A stretch of 64,000 bases of DNA from Azolla caroliniana (GCA_043228905.1 JBHGNT010000014.1:19592001-19656000); one strand, 5' to 3'; counted from the first letter of the stretch, positions 10,125-22,747 are shown. Translations and numbers: made by a program. The notes: generated by a model not told the origin, from the letters alone.

Positions 10125-10514
10125 TGTAAAGAATCATATATGATTCTTGTGAAGAAGAAGAGATGTGAGTTATGTGTGTGTATGAGAGAGAGAGAGAGAG
10201 TGAGAGAGACAAGGAATAATACACAGAGAATACGCAAGGTAGATTGTATTAACAAAGGAGAAAGACTCAACATTATACAAGGTGGGAGGAGGGTTCTTTA
10301 TGTAGTCACCCTCTCTCTTGATTAACTACAAGACTCATGGAGCATGGGGAATGTGAAAGCTCATAAGTTATGTGTCATAGAATATGATTCTATGACTCAT
10401 ACTTAATGCTAGAATACAAAGTGGTGACATAGTGGTGACTCTTGACCGTTGGAGTGTCTATTCACTCTCAAGGTGAGTTCACACACTAGACTAAGTTGAG
10501 CTTGATTCTCAACA
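10125..10514 (-). repeat. Copia B 3' LTR
   Basis: 390 bp, TG...CA ends, nearly identical to 15036-15427. The adjacent PPT reads CTTGAGGGGGCG on the minus strand (10515-10526). Confidence 0.95.
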
Positions 10515-10589
10515 CGCCCCCTCAAGCTCAAGTCAGTTCAGTTTTAGACGGTATCCAAAATACGCTTCGACTCGCGTTCCGGAGTCTGC

Positions 10590-10765
10590 GTTGACTCGCG
10601 TCGATTCACATTTATGTGGAGTTGCAGAATCCGTGCTCCAGCTTGCGTTGTGTGTAGTTGCAAAGTCTGTGCTTCGGCTTGCGTCTTTCTTCGCAGCTTT
10701 GCATGGTTGCGGAATCTACGCGTTATTGCGATTGTGTAGTGTCTTGCATACTCCCCCTCAAGCTT
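10590..10765 (-). repeat. Copia B 3' spacer: minisatellite and second PPT-like tract
   Basis: Between the end of pol and the 3' LTR there is about 235 bp of non-coding sequence. It holds about three diverged units of the type GTTGCARARTCYGTGCTYCRGCTTGCG. A second PPT-like CTTGAGGGGGAGTATG lies at the end of pol (10748-10763), so the element has two polypurine tracts, one at pol and one at the LTR. Confidence 0.7.
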
Positions 10766-13700
10766 GGCAGGTAAGGAATCATCAATCCGAGATCGGTCAT
10801 GAATTGCCATAGCTTGTCGGCTCCTAAAGCTTTAGTGAAGATGTCGGCTGTTTGAAGATTGGTGCTATTGTGTTGTAGGTCGACATCGCCAGCTAGAACG
10901 CGCTCTCGGATGAAGTGATAGTGCACTTCGATGTGCTTTGTCCGCGCGTGGAACACCGGATTCCGAGCCAAATAAATACTGCTCATGTTGTCGCAGTAAA
11001 GGGGAGTCGGATCCTTGATGGGAATGCCCAGATCCTTCAAAATCCTCTTGAGCCATATGTCTTGACATGCAGCTACGGTTGCACCCATGTATTCCGCCTC
11101 CGTACTTGAAAGAGCGACGGTAGGCTGCTTCTTGCTACTCCAGGATATTGCTCCGCTGCCGAGGGAGAAAACAAATCCGGATGTTGATCTTCTATCGGCT
11201 TTGTAGCCGGCCTAATCGGCGTGTGTGTACCCCTTGAGTCGTATTGGAATCACGGTCTTGTAGAGGATGCCGCAATCCATTGTGCCGCTCACGTATCGTA
11301 GAACTCACTTAGCGCAATCCAAGTGATTATCACGCGGTGTTTTCATGAATTGGCTAAGGAGACTGACCGGATAACTGAGATCGGGTTGAGTGATCGTGAG
11401 GTAGATGAGACTCCCGATGAGTTGCCGATACTGAGTCGGCTCACATGCTTTGGTGCCGAAGTTCGCATCTAGTTTGAGATTACGATCGAGCGGGGTTGTC
11501 ACGGATTTGCACTTAGCCATACCGGACTTGTATAACAAGTTGAGGATGTACTGCCGTTGAGAAATCATGATTCCGGCCAGAGTCTGAATTACCTCGATGT
11601 CGAGGAAGTAGTGGAGTTCCTTCATGTCCGTCATCTCGAACTTGTCGGAAAGGAGGGATGACTAGGTCATCTCGAACCTCCAATGACTAGGTCATCCACA
11701 TATAAGATGATGACGATTGGACTTGCGGAATCGCTTCGTATGTAGAGGGAGTTGTCCGATTTTCACATACAGAAGCCGATTTGATGAAGATATTGCATTA
11801 TCTTCGAATGCCAAGCACGCGGTGCTTGCTTGAGGCCATAGAGTGGCTTCTTGATTCGGCATACAACTTTCGGATGGGTGCTCGAGTTGAAGCCGGGTGG
11901 TTGTATCATGTACACCTCTTCTAATTCGCCCTGTAGAAAGGCGTTCTTGACGTCCATTTGATGGAGGTGCCACCCTTTTGTCGTGGCAAACGCAATTACG
12001 ATCCGCACCGTAGTCATCTTTGCCACCGGGGCAAAGGTCTCTTCATAGTCAACTCCATGAGTTTGTGCGTAGCCTTTCGCTACGAGTCGCGCTTTGTAGC
12101 GGTTGACGAAACCGTCAGCGTTGTACTTCACTTTGTAAATCCATCTGCATCTGATCGCCTTTTTGTGCGGTGAGGTGGGAACGAGATCCCACGCCTCGTT
12201 CTTCCGTAGTGCCTGCATCTCCTCGTTCATTGCTTCGATCCATCGCAGGTCCTTCGCGGCTTCGGGAAAGGTTTCCGGCTCCCGTACTGTCGCTACCTTC
12301 ATCATAAAGGCGTAATGGTACGCCATATAATCGTTGTAGCCGAATCGGCTTACGGGGTTCTTTTCACGGGTGGATCGGCGGAGCTTTTCATTTGCAGAGA
12401 TGAGGGCTTTCTTAGCTCCGATTGGTACATTGAAGCCACCGAACTCACCGTCGAGTGAGTGAGTCGACTCATCATCGTCGAAGCGATTGTCTGCGTATTC
12501 CGCCATTTTTGCCTTGCCTTTGTCCATCTTCGGGCTAGGCTGTGATGTGCTTTGATCACTCAAGGGCTCTTGTGGTCCGCTCAGTCGGGTCGTGATCGGA
12601 CTTTCTTCGGACATGCGCGTAAGGCGATCTTCATCCACTATCTCTTGTTCGGCAGATTTTGGGTCGAGCAGAGTCGGAGTCGGAGTTATCTCTGGTGCGT
12701 ACTAGGATGTGGACTCGTAAAAAATGACGTCTCGACTTACTCGAGATTTTCGAGTTGAGGGGTTGTAGCACTTGTACCCCTTTTGCTCCAGCGAGTATCC
12801 TACGAGGATACATTTCTCCGACTTCGGGTCGAGCTTTTGACGCTTCTCGTCGGGGATGTGCACGTACGCTATCACGCCGAATATCCGAGTGTGCGATAAG
12901 TCTGGCTTCTTTCCGAAGTATTTTTCGTGCGGAGTGACCTCGTGCACACCGGATGTTGTGCAACGGTTCATCATGGCCCGCGCTACTTTGAGAATGTGCC
13001 GATTTTTGCGCTCGGCTACTCCGTTTTGTTGCGGAGTGTGTCGGCAAGTGAATTCTCGCCGAATTCCTTCCTTTTAGAGATACACCGTGAAATCATCCGA
13101 GAAGTACTCCTTGCCGCCATCCGATTGAAGACATTGTACATGTCGGCCCATGGCTTTCTCGACTTTATTCTTGAAGTTTTGGAAGTGTTCAAACACTTCG
13201 CTCTTTTGCCGCATCGAGTAGATCCAAGTATGCTTGGAGAAGTCGTCAATGAAGAGCACGTAATATCGGCATCCGCCGAATGTAGCTGTTTGCGCCGGTC
13301 CCCATATGTCGGAATGGAAGTCTACGTCGAGTAGACCTTTGCTCACGTTCCGCTCTTTCGGGAATGGGTGTTGGTGTTGCTTGCCGAATTGGCATGCTTC
13401 GCATACACCTCCAATCTCCTTCTCTTTGAATGTCGAGAGTTCGATGACGACTCCTTTCGATTTCATTGCTTTGAGTTTTTGGTGATTTATATGGCCAATC
13501 TGCATGTGCCATAACTCTATGTCGGAGTTGGCTTTCATGCCCTCTCTTCGTCCGCGTGTGATGAACCAACCGCCTGGATTAAATCAAACTTGCATCCCTT
13601 GCTCTACAATTTGGCCGACGGAGACCAAATTCTTCGTAAGACATTTTTAATGTAATTTGGTTGGTACATGCAAGACATTTTTAATGTAATTTTTCTTACC

Positions 13701-14882
13701 TTCTTTTCCGAACGGAACATTGCCGATGTGCCGAATCGGGTGCGTAGTGTCATCTTCGGTTTCGACATAGACGGGTTGGTTTAGCTCTCAAAGTTCATGG
13801 AACCATTCTTGATGCGATGTCATATGGTTCGAGGCACCAAAATCGATGAACCATACATCTTCCGGACTGGAGGCACTAGTTGAGGTAGAGGCCGACATAG
13901 ACTTTGCTCTATGTTTTATCATGAACATTCCGCCACGGTCGGAGTTGTGTGCATACATTCCGCCACAATCTTCATAGTCGGAGTTGTGCGGGTAATTCGT
14001 GAGTTGTCGGCTTGTGGAAGCCGATTCACGCATCTTCTTTCGGCACTCTTCTTCGTGGTGGCCGAGCTTTCCGCAATATCCGCATCTAGTTGCGTTTTGA
14101 CGGTTTGGGCCGGAGTGGAAGCTCCCCCTTCTTGCAAAGGTTCCTCGTTGGCTTCCGTTTTGCGACCGAAATTCAGAGTTGTTATTGTAGGTCAGACCTC
14201 GTCCACCTTGTCCTTGGCCGAATCGGCCTCTCGACCATTCGCGTCCTCTTCCTCCGTTCGAGTATGTGTAGAGCATGTGGCCTTCCGACTCATTGCTCCT
14301 TGTACGCACATGGTTTTCTTTGAACAATAGCATTGATTGGAGCTCAAAGAAGGAGGGAGATTTTTCCCGTGCTAAAACGACGGTTCACATCGCGCCGAAC
14401 TGTTGTGCGAGGCCGCCGAGACATATTTGAACCATCTCATCATCATCGATATTTACACTTATTAAGCCGAGCGAATCGCAAAGCTCCTTGACCTTCGAGG
14501 TGTATGTCGTAATGGACATGTCCCTTTGTTGAATGTTGTTCAACTCTTGGCGGAGGTGAAGCCGTATTGCGGTTGTGTTCGCCGCGAAAATCTTTCGTAG
14601 ATTTTCCCATGCCTCCTTCGGTGCCTTGGCTTCGCGAATTTAGCCGAGCATGTGACCGTGAACACATGTCGCCAAGCAATACATCACGCAGCTTGCGGCT
14701 TGCTCCCATGTCACGTATCTGAGAGCCGCTTCGGCGGGCCAGTCTTCATGCGATCCTTTGATGTAGCTCCAATAGCCTTGTTCGACAAGGTATTAGTGCA
14801 TCTTGTACTCCCAAGATGCGAAGTTGTTTCGATCCAACTTCTCGGTAGGGAGAGCGCTCCCCATTTGAGTATTCATTATGTC
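10723..14882 (-). pseudogene. Copia B gag-pol polyprotein, multiple stops
   Basis: Gag begins at MNTQMGSAL (14882), has a CCHC knuckle CGYCGKLGHHEEEC near 14070, then protease VWFIDFGASNHMTSH near 13830-13860 (Phe replaces Ser of DSGAS). Integrase includes the HHCC segment ELWHMQIGHINHQKL...CEACQFGKQ (13390-13520), HSDIWGP, SDGGKEY and FGVIAYVHIP. RT has the KVKYNADGFVNRYKARLVAKG, QMDVKNAFLQGELEEVYM and LYVDDLVIGG motifs (11700-12200). RNase H ends with IYCDN-type residues and [14 protein letters not shown] near 10820. In-frame stops occur in gag (MH-stop-YL), at VYL-stop-KEG (near 13075), STS-stop-YAP (near 12700), CAK-stop-VLRYV (near 11305) and HAD-stop-AG (near 11215). A short local duplication shifts the frame near 11650-11700. 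It cannot make a full polyprotein. Confidence 0.9.
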
Positions 14883-15023
14883 GATTCTTCTTCTTCTTCT
14901 TCTCTCTTCGAATGCGAGCTATGTAGCGAAGCTATGATATCGATGAGCCGGTTCTTGGTCGTCGGCGTAGAGCACAACACACGATCACGATGAGGCGAAT
15001 GGGCTAGATCGAGCTACCAAATC

Positions 15024-15035
15024 GCTCTGATACCA
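15024..15035 (-). other. Copia B primer binding site (tRNA-iMet)
   Basis: The minus strand reads TGGTATCAGAGC immediately after the 5' LTR, complementary to the 3' end of plant initiator tRNA-Met. Confidence 0.93.
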
Positions 15036-15427
15036 TGTAAAGAATCGGATATGATTCTTGTGAAGCGGAAGAGATGTGAGTTATGTGTGTGTATGAGAGA
15101 GAGAGAGTGAGAGTGAGAGAGACAAGGAATAATACACAGAGAATACACAAGGTAGATTGTATTAACAAAGGAGAAAGACTCAACATTATACAAGGTGGGA
15201 GGAGGGTTCTTTATGTAGTCACCCTCTCTCTTGATTAACTACAAGACTCATGGAGCATGGGGAATGTGAAAGCTCATAAGTTATGTGTCATAGAATATGA
15301 TTCTATGACTCATACTTAATGCTAGAATACAAAGTGGTGACATAGTGGTGACTCTTGACCGTTGGAGTGTCTATTCACTCTCAAGGTGAGTTCACACACT
15401 AGACCAAGTTGAGCTTGATTCTCAACA
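15036..15427 (-). repeat. Copia B 5' LTR
   Basis: 392 bp and nearly identical to the 3' LTR. Followed at 15428 by the CTAAG target duplication and then by the interrupted LTR sequence TTACAATCCGTTGG. Confidence 0.95.
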
Positions 15428-15539
15428 CTAAGTTACAATCCGTTGGTTTATATACCAACTATGCTAGGGCAAGTGCCCTTTCTACTATTTACAAAACTAG
15501 CCTAATGCGGAGTTTTAACGGAATTGCACCCAATGGAGA

Positions 15540-15605
15540 TGTAACAGAATGGGAGGCAAGAGTGATTGAATTGCAACGGAAGAAGATTGAGCGTGTGTGT
15601 GTGTG

Positions 15606-15653
<48 letters not shown>

Positions 15654-16013
15654 CTTAAGACAGAGATAGAGAAATTGTATACTAACCAAAAAAATACATC
15701 AAACATATTTGATCCGACAATAACTAAGTTACAATGCGTTGGTTTATATATCAAGTGCCCTTTCTACTATTTACAAAACTAGCCCAACATGTCCATGAGA
15801 TATTGTGAAACCTATCTATGGGAAGTTGAGTTCGACTCTCAACACGCCCCTTCGAACACAACTTCTATCTGTCGAGAAGGTTGTTCGGTTCGTACTTCGA
15901 CTTGTCTAGTCGGCTATGTTGCGTACTTGATCAATTGCGTATCTGTTGTGTATCATTGCGTATTGCTTCATGTCACCAGTACCTGATCAATTGCGTATGT
16001 GTTGCGTATTGTT
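15540..16013 (-). repeat. Copia F-family 3' LTR plus short 3' UTR
   Basis: The LTR proper is 15540-15844 (TGTAACAG...CTCTCAACA), followed by a PPT-like tract (minus TTCGAAGGGGCG) and about 170 bp of 3' UTR with repeated TTGCGTAT and GATCAATTGCGTA words. The body that should follow is missing because copia C begins at 16014. Confidence 0.85.
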
Positions 16014-16357
16014 TGTTGGGTATGTGAGGAAGAGTGAGAAACACACAAGAGGCACACACAAGAAGCTCAAACAAAGAAGCACTCACACAAGGAAGACAAT
16101 GATTGGAATAGCTCTCTCTATTGATGAATGATACAAAAATTAATAGGAGCTGAAAATATATCCCTAAGTACTAAGTACCACCACATATGAGTGACTGATG
16201 TATGTGGTAACATGGGGAAAAAACTTCTAGCTAGCACTAGAGTAAAAAGTGCCCATGTATAGGAAAAAATGGTTCACATCAAAGCTACTCGAGGAACATG
16301 TAAGTGTAACAAACCCCCTTGGAGCGAATGATGTGAACATGTACAAGGAGTGACAGA

Positions 16358-19300
16358 TCAACCCCCACAAGGCAATAAGCTTAAAGCTTTGTGAAAAGCT
16401 TCAAACTTTTCTCGTGGAAGAGCTTTGGTGAATATGTCTGCCACATTATCTTGTGTAGACACATATACCAAATCAATATCTCCTGCATGAAGGCGCTCTC
16501 TCACATAGTGATAATGCACGTCAATATGTTTGGTCCGTGCATGAAATACGGGATTCCGTGCAATAGCCAATGCACTCTGACTATCTATGAGAATATGTGT
16601 AGCAACATCAATCTTCATGCAAAGATCGATCAAAAGGCGTCTTAGCCATATACACTTCATTGTAGCTGTGAAAACTACCCTGCACTCATCTTCATAACTT
16701 GATGTCTACACCTCAATATGTTTGGTCCGTGCATGAAATACGGGATTCCGTGCAACAACCAATGCACTCTGACTATCTGTGAGAATATGTGTAGCAACAT
16801 CAATCTCCATGCAAATATTGATAAAAAGGAGTCTTAGCCATATACACTCCACTGTAGCTGTGAAAACTGCCCTGTACTCAGCTTCACAACTTGATGTCGC
16901 CATTGTAGGTTGCTTTTTACTCAACCAAGATATACATGAGTTTCCAAGGAAAAAGCAATTACCACTAGTGGACACGCGAGTATCGTAACAACCAGCCCAA
17001 TCACTATCTGTAAAAGCATGCAAGCATGGCTGAGTATCTCTACTATAAAAGAGAGCCAAGCTCAAAGTGCCTCTAAGATATCTAAGCACACGTTTCACTG
17101 CTTGCCAATGCTTAGTGCAAGGGCTATGCATGAATCGACTCAACTGGGAGACTGCATACTGTATATCCGGCCTTGTATTGCATGCATATATAAGACATCC
17201 CACAACTTGTTGATAAAGAGAAGTATCAAATGCATCACTAGAATCCTCAACAGAGAACCTAAATCCTATCTCCACAGGTGTCGAAACTGGCTTGCAATCC
17301 TCAAAGTCAAAACGCTGAAGTAGTTTTTCAACATACTTTCCTTGATGTATAACCATTCCCCCCTCAATGGATACAAACTGGATGCCAAGATAGTAGCTCA
17401 AAAGACCAAGATAAGTGACTTCAAAAGTATGCTGCAAATCAACCATAAGAAAATCAAGATTTGCTTCACATGACCCAGTCAAGAGTATGTCATCAACATA
17501 AAGAACGAGCACTAGAAGATCAGCCCCATCTTTGCGTACATAAAATGTGCTTTCAATCAGACTACATGTGAAGCCAAGAGCAATCAAGTGCTTATGGATT
17601 TTTTCATACCATGCATGTGGAGCTTGCTTGAGACCATACAAGGCCTTATGCAAGTGACAAACCATATGCTCTTTCTCTTTCGTAGCAAATCCAGGAGGTT
17701 GCTTCACATAAACCTCTTCTTGCAAATCACCATTTAAGAAAGCTGTTTTTATGTCCAATTGATGCATTTTCCAACCTCTTTGGGCAGCCAATGCGACCAC
17801 GGTACGAATGGTAGTCGTGTGTGAAGTAGGTGCAAAAGTTTCCTCATAATCAATGCCATATTGTTGCCAATCTAGCTGTGTAGCGATCAATACTACCATT
17901 GGACTTTCGTTTAATCTTGTAAACCCACTTAGTACCAATCACATTCTTTCCTTTTGGCAATTCACGTAACTCCCAAGTACCATTCTTATGAATGGAATCC
18001 ATTTCTGATTGCATAGCACTCATCCAATGAGGATCATCACATGCATCTTCAAAAGTAAGTGGCTCCTCATTACATGCTATTGCAACAATAGAATAATCCA
18101 CAAAATTACTTGATGCATGGCGAGAGCTTGATCTTGTTTTACCAAGTAAAGGTGCACTCAATTTGCTATCTCGCAAAGTTTGTTTCAGCCACCTCGGTAT
18201 AGTTTGTGACCTCTCAATAGCCATACGTTTATTATGTAATACATCTCCAATATGTACATCATGCGTGGGCTGAATTTCATGCTCATTTTCAGCCACATTT
18301 TGTTGCAAATGTTCAGCCATATTTGGTTGGACATTTCGTGCATTTTCAACACTTATTTGCTATAAATTTTCATCCCTTTGAAACTCACTTGGCTGGTCTA
18401 CATGTCCATGGTCAAGCGCACCACTTTGGAACAAAGGCATGAGTGTATCAAACACATCTTGTGAGTTAACTGTTGGGTGTTTTTTGCATTCAAGAAAAGG
18501 GAAAGCTGAATTTTTAGCAAATACCACATCTCGACTCACAATAATTGTGTTCGTCAATGGATGATACAAACGATATCCCTTACTTTCAGCACTATAACCA
18601 ACAAATATGCATTTCTTTGCCTTGTCATCAAGTTTGTGACATTGTTGTGATGGCACAAGAGCATATGCCAAACAACCAAACACACGCATATGACTAACCA
18701 TAGGTTTATGTCCATTCCAAGCCTCATATGGCGTAATGACTCTCAACGCTTTTGTAGGTCAACGATTCAACACATAATTTGCACACATAGCCGCTTCCAT
18801 CCAAAACTTGTTATCAAGATGCTTTCCTTTAACCATACATCGTGCCATATCTAAGAGTGTTCTATTTATGCGCTCTACAACACCATTTTGTTGAGGTGTA
18901 TATGGCACCGTACATTGATGTAAAATACCTCTTTCACAAAGAAAAGCATTAAACTCATGTGACATATATTCGCCACCACGATCCGTGCGTAGAGTCAAGA
19001 TCTTATTTGCGAAAAAAATTTCAGTCATAGCTAAAAATGATTTGAAGCAAGAAAAAACTTCATTCTTTGCTTTCATAGGATACACCCATGTATGACGAGT
19101 AGCGTCATCAATGAAGGTAACAAAATATACATGCTTTCCAAAATATGGAGTCTTTACAGGACCACACACATCACTATGAACAAGTTGTAATTTTCTTGTA
19201 GTGTGTGTATGACTATCTTTTGGAAAAGAAGCACGATGCATTTTTCCAAGAATGCAACCTTCACATGCATGTTTTTCAATGGACTCAAGTGTAGGCAACC

Positions 19301-20293
19301 CAATAACCATATCCTTCTTTTGCAAGTGAAGCAAACTATTGAAGTTCAAGTGACCAAACCGAGCATGCCAAAGCTCCATTTTAGCCATGGAAGAAGTATG
19401 GACAACCAAGGCATTAGGGAGTCCCTCTTGTATGTATCCAAACGGTACAAGCCATTGCATAATGTACCGGACATCACGATAACATGGCCATTGCTATAAT
19501 CGTGAACCATGCACTTATCATCAACAAAATGTACATGATGTCCGGATTTGGCAATCAAAGGAACCGGAATTAAGTTCTTCTTGATACCGGGCACATACAA
19601 TACATTCTTTAAGATGACAACACCTCCATTTGCAGCCGAAAGCTCAATTTCTCCTACTCCAATGATAGGATAAGAGGCATTGTTTGCACACACCACATGT
19701 CCACCTTAGGGTGCATCTTTCAAGGATGCAAATAAACTTTTGCATGAAGTAATGTGCTTTGAAGCACCACTATCAAAGAACCAATCCGAATCAATCTCAC
19801 TTACAACCATACATTTAGAGTGCAATGATGCATCATAATGATATGTAACAACACATGCCCAATAATCTTGGGCCATGTTGGCCTCATCACTCTTTTCACT
19901 TGAAACATTTTCAGAAATGGTCATGCCGGATTCCTTCTTCTTCTCATTGCACTTAACAAGCTTTCTATACTCTTCAATCGTATGGGCAACCTTTCGACAA
20001 TATTTGCATCTCTTCTTCTTTTGCAAATGACCATCATTAGAGGAATAAGTGAAAGAGGGAGGTTGAGGCTTTGGTTTTGAAGAACCAAAAGTTGAACCAT
20101 GCTTGCTTTTTCCTTTTTGTGAGATAGCAAGTGCTTGTGTTCCCTCTATCAAACCACTTCTATTCACTCTAGATTGTTCTTCTTGCAAAAGAAGAGACAC
20201 AACCTCATCAAATGCGTACATATCGGTATTCCCTTTTGCAACCAAACGAATAGTAGTAGCAAAGCTTTGAAAAGATTCGGGTAATCCTTTCAA
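16358..20293 (-). pseudogene. Copia C gag-pol remnant
   Basis: From 5' to 3': gag with MKGLPESFQSFATTIR, a knuckle CKYCRKVAHTIEEYR (last Cys lost), protease DWFFDSGASKHITS (near 19770), integrase (ELWHARFGHLNFNSLLHL, CEGCILGKMHR, HSDVCGP, RTDRGGEY, QQNGVVERINRT), GYSAESKGYRLYHP, RT with QLDIKTAFLNGDLQEEVY and LYVDDILLTG (near 17500), and RNase H with CEAEYRAV and [13 protein letters not shown]. Stops lie near 18757, 19706 and 18360, frameshifts near 17880 and 19460, and a tandem duplication in RNase H. It is distinct from copia A, B, F and H in sequence. Confidence 0.9.
16521..16904 (-). repeat. 192-bp tandem duplication in copia C RNase H
   Basis: TCAATATGTTTGGTCCG starts at 16521 and again at 16713, and the two units align through CTGTGAAAACT and CTTGATGTC. 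They differ at several sites, so the duplication is older than the LINE triplication. It duplicates the DSQSAL...[13 protein letters not shown] region and closes the frame (KHIEV-stop). Confidence 0.9.
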
Positions 20294-20328
20294 TAACGTA
20301 GAGACTAGAGGGATCCTCTCATCAAGTC

Positions 20329-21708
20329 ATCGTATTCAGTGACCACAAGAACCTTGCCTACTTTCAAGACGCTTGTGTGTTAAATCGACGTCAAGCTTAG
20401 TGGACCCAATTCCTCACGTGATTCAACTTCAAAATTACATATCGTCTGGGGAAGCACCAAGGGAAGGCAAATGCGTTATCACGGCGTTCGTATCTAGCAC
20501 CGTGTCCCGACGAGCCAGCTTTTGATAACCAAAAACAAATAATCTTGGAACCGGCACGACTGCAAGCAACACAGGTTTTTGGCATGCCCGTGGATTCTCA
20601 CGTTATCGATACCATACGTGAGGACTTGAAGACAGATGCTTTCGCCCAAGCCATTCTAGCACAAATTGATCCCTCTCGAGCATCTTGTTCACAGTCACAA
20701 CAACCAAGTACGGACTATCGACAATCCAAATACCATGATAGATTACTATTCTTTAAAAAACTCTTGTATGTTCCTAATGGTTCTTGCCGCCTTCGAGTAG
20801 TCCAAAATTGTCATGACACATATATAGCAGGGCATTTTGGTAGTACTAAGACATTAGACTTAGTACAACGATCATTCTGGTGGGCCCGTATGCGGCAATT
20901 TGTCGAAGATTTTGTTCGGATTTGTGATACATGTTGCAGAGCGAAAATGCCAAGGCATCATACATATGGTTTATTAGAACCATTACCAATTCGAAGCAAG
21001 CCGTGGCAATCCATTGCTCTAGATTTCATCACATATCTTCCAGTCTCGAAGGGATTTAATGCGATTCTAACAGTAGTAGATCGATATACGAAGATGGCTC
21101 ATTTCTTGCCATGTACTAAGATAATCTCCAGTCAAGAAACCGCTGAAATTGTCATGCATGAAGTATGTCGGCAACATGGCCTTCCCGATAGTATCATCAA
21201 CGACCGTGGACCCCAGTTTGTCTCGAAATTCTGGAAGCACCTTTTTAAAATGCTCAAGGTCACTTGTAACCTCTCCTCCGGCTACCACCCATAAACAGAC
21301 GGCCAAGCAGTATCTTCGGTGTTTTCTAAGCTATCATCAGGATGACTGGGCGGATATTCTCCAATTCGCTGAATTTGCCTATAATAACTGTGTCCATGCA
21401 TTGACTAAAGTCACACCATTTTCTGCTTATACGGGTTGTCACCCCCGGTGGTGTGTATTTGAAACACCAGAGTTACCTACAAATCCTTGTGTAGAGGATT
21501 GTTTGGAGTGGTTACGCAAGATACAAGCGGATTTATCTACTCATCTACAACAAGCTCAAGAAACACACAAGGTTTACGCGGATCATCATCGTCTTCCATC
21601 CAGTTTTAACTTGGGAGATCGAGTATGGCTACTATGACGACACATGAAGACTACTCGCCCATGTGAGAAGTTAGATTATCGGCGATTAGGTCCTTTCCGT
21701 ATTATCGG
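20329..21708 (+). pseudogene. Gypsy RNase H/integrase fragment
   Basis: Opens in RNase H with [22 protein letters not shown] (TAG) WTQFLT (TGA) FNFKITYR and the GKANALSRR end. The integrase HHCC follows as HDTYIAGH...CDTCCRAK. Two Asp of the DDE triad are in IALDFITYLP and INDRGPQF. After SSGYHP a TAA replaces the usual Gln codon of YHPQTDGQ, and about 20 nt containing the catalytic Glu are deleted before QYLRCFLSYHQDDW. The C-terminal GPFRI module is present. All of this is typical of plant chromoviruses, but no chromodomain is retained. Not functional. Confidence 0.9.
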
Positions 21709-21747
21709 TGTCGTGAAGATTTTCGTCCATAGGGGGAAACCGGGACG

Positions 21748-22717
21748 AGAAGCATTTCCGGTCCGGGGTAAGGTGGAACGACGCTCCGAAGTCGACCACC
21801 TAGGTCATCTCGTCGCCGGCAAGGTTTATCTCACTCTCCTCGGTGATGAGCATCAACTCTTCTTCACTTGCCGCGATTGCCGTCGTCCCCTTCCGGTCCG
21901 TCCCCCTCCGGTCTTTACCGTTCCGGTCCGGTATTCGCTTCAAATCGGTACCGTCGGTTTCCTTGTCCTTTCGGAAATGCGGACAGTTCTTCTGGAAGTG
22001 TCCCGGCTTGCCGCAATAGAAGCAAGTAGGTCTCGCCCTTGACTTTGACCGTGTCCCCGACTTTTCCCGGTTCTGGGGACTATGGTTTCTTTGACTTCCG
22101 CATTCCGATTCGGTAAGGAGTGCTTTGGAGTCGGAGCTCGTATCTTTATCTTTTCAACGCGCCTCCTCATCTAGCAAGCTCGACTTTACTCTTGCTAGGG
22201 ATAACCGTTTCCCTTCCGGCCCGGCGTTGCCCAAGGTGACAACCAACGTCTCCCAGTTATCTGGGAGGGAACCGAGCAGGAGTAGTGCTAGTACCTCATC
22301 GGCGAGAGGTACCTCCAATGATGTTGCCTAGTGGATCAGCCCCTGGAAGGCATTCATGTGCTCCACCATGTTGTAGCCATCTTGGTACCGGAGTCTTACT
22401 AGCTTCTGGAATACCGAAACCTGATTAACAACATTTTTGTTTTGAAACATAATGCTGATCTTCTCCCAGAGCTCATGAGCCTTGCTCTCTTCATTGAAGT
22501 TGTTGTACGGGCTCATGTCGATGAAGCACCGTATGTACACCGTTGTCTTCATGTGCATCACCTCCCATATTGCGGCGTCGATTTTGTCCGGTCTCTTGTC
22601 CCCGAACTGAACCGGCAGCCAGAGGTCTTTAACCACGAGCATGTCCCTCATCTTCGACTTCCACACCGAATAGTTGGAGCCGGTGAGCTTGAACATGCCT
22701 CCTAACGAATCGTCCAT
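21748..22717 (-). pseudogene. Copia K gag and start of protease
   Basis: Starts MDDSLGGMFKLTGSNYSVW and follows copia A gag: VNQVSVFQKLVRLRYQDG, the zinc knuckle CFYCGKPGHFQKNC (near 22010) and LMLITEESEINLAGDEMT. It then enters protease as VVDFGASFHLTP. In-frame stops are TAG after GLIH, where copia A has Gln; TGA at an Arg of the DEEARR segment; and TAG at the Trp before VVD. The reading frame is otherwise intact, which shows point decay rather than indels. Confidence 0.85.
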
Positions 22718-22747
22718 TTTCTATGTCGTTTCGCTCTGATACCACTT

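Larger units (their letters stand above)
10125..15427 (-). mobile_element. Copia B, complete but decayed LTR retrotransposon
   Basis: 5.3 kb element bounded by LTRs 10125-10514 and 15036-15427 (TGTAAAGAATC...CTCAACA). A 5-bp target duplication CTAAG lies at 10120-10124 and 15428-15432. PBS TGGTATCAGAGC touches the 5' LTR, and a PPT lies at the 3' LTR. The internal region encodes gag, protease, integrase, RT and RNase H in the copia order on the minus strand, with several stops. The LTRs differ by only a few bases, so insertion was fairly recent although the coding region was already, or quickly became, defective. Confidence 0.95.
4715..15501 (-). mobile_element. Copia F-family LTR split by LINE and copia B
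   Basis: LTR-derived pieces are 4715-4861, 9976-10124 and 15433-15501. Together they follow the intact relative at 15540-15844: TGTAACGGAATGGGAGGC, a TG and then GA microsatellite, GAGCTCTTAAGACAGAGATA, ACCAAAAAAATACATC, TTACAATCCGTTGGTTTATATA. The LINE entered the GA repeat and copia B entered at CTAAG. The last 60 bp or so, up to the expected CTCAACA end, are missing where the duplicated flank begins. Confidence 0.8.
16014..20322 (-). mobile_element. Copia C, truncated at its 5' end
   Basis: The 3' LTR is 16014-16311 (plus reading TGTTGGGTATG...GTGTAACA, 298 bp), with PPT CCAAGGGGGTTTG beside it on the minus strand. Gag to RNase H follow in copia order up to about 20322, where gag is cut in its N-terminal half and fused to gypsy sequence through a CAAG microhomology. 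The 5' LTR, PBS and gag start are gone, and no target duplication can be tested. Confidence 0.9.
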
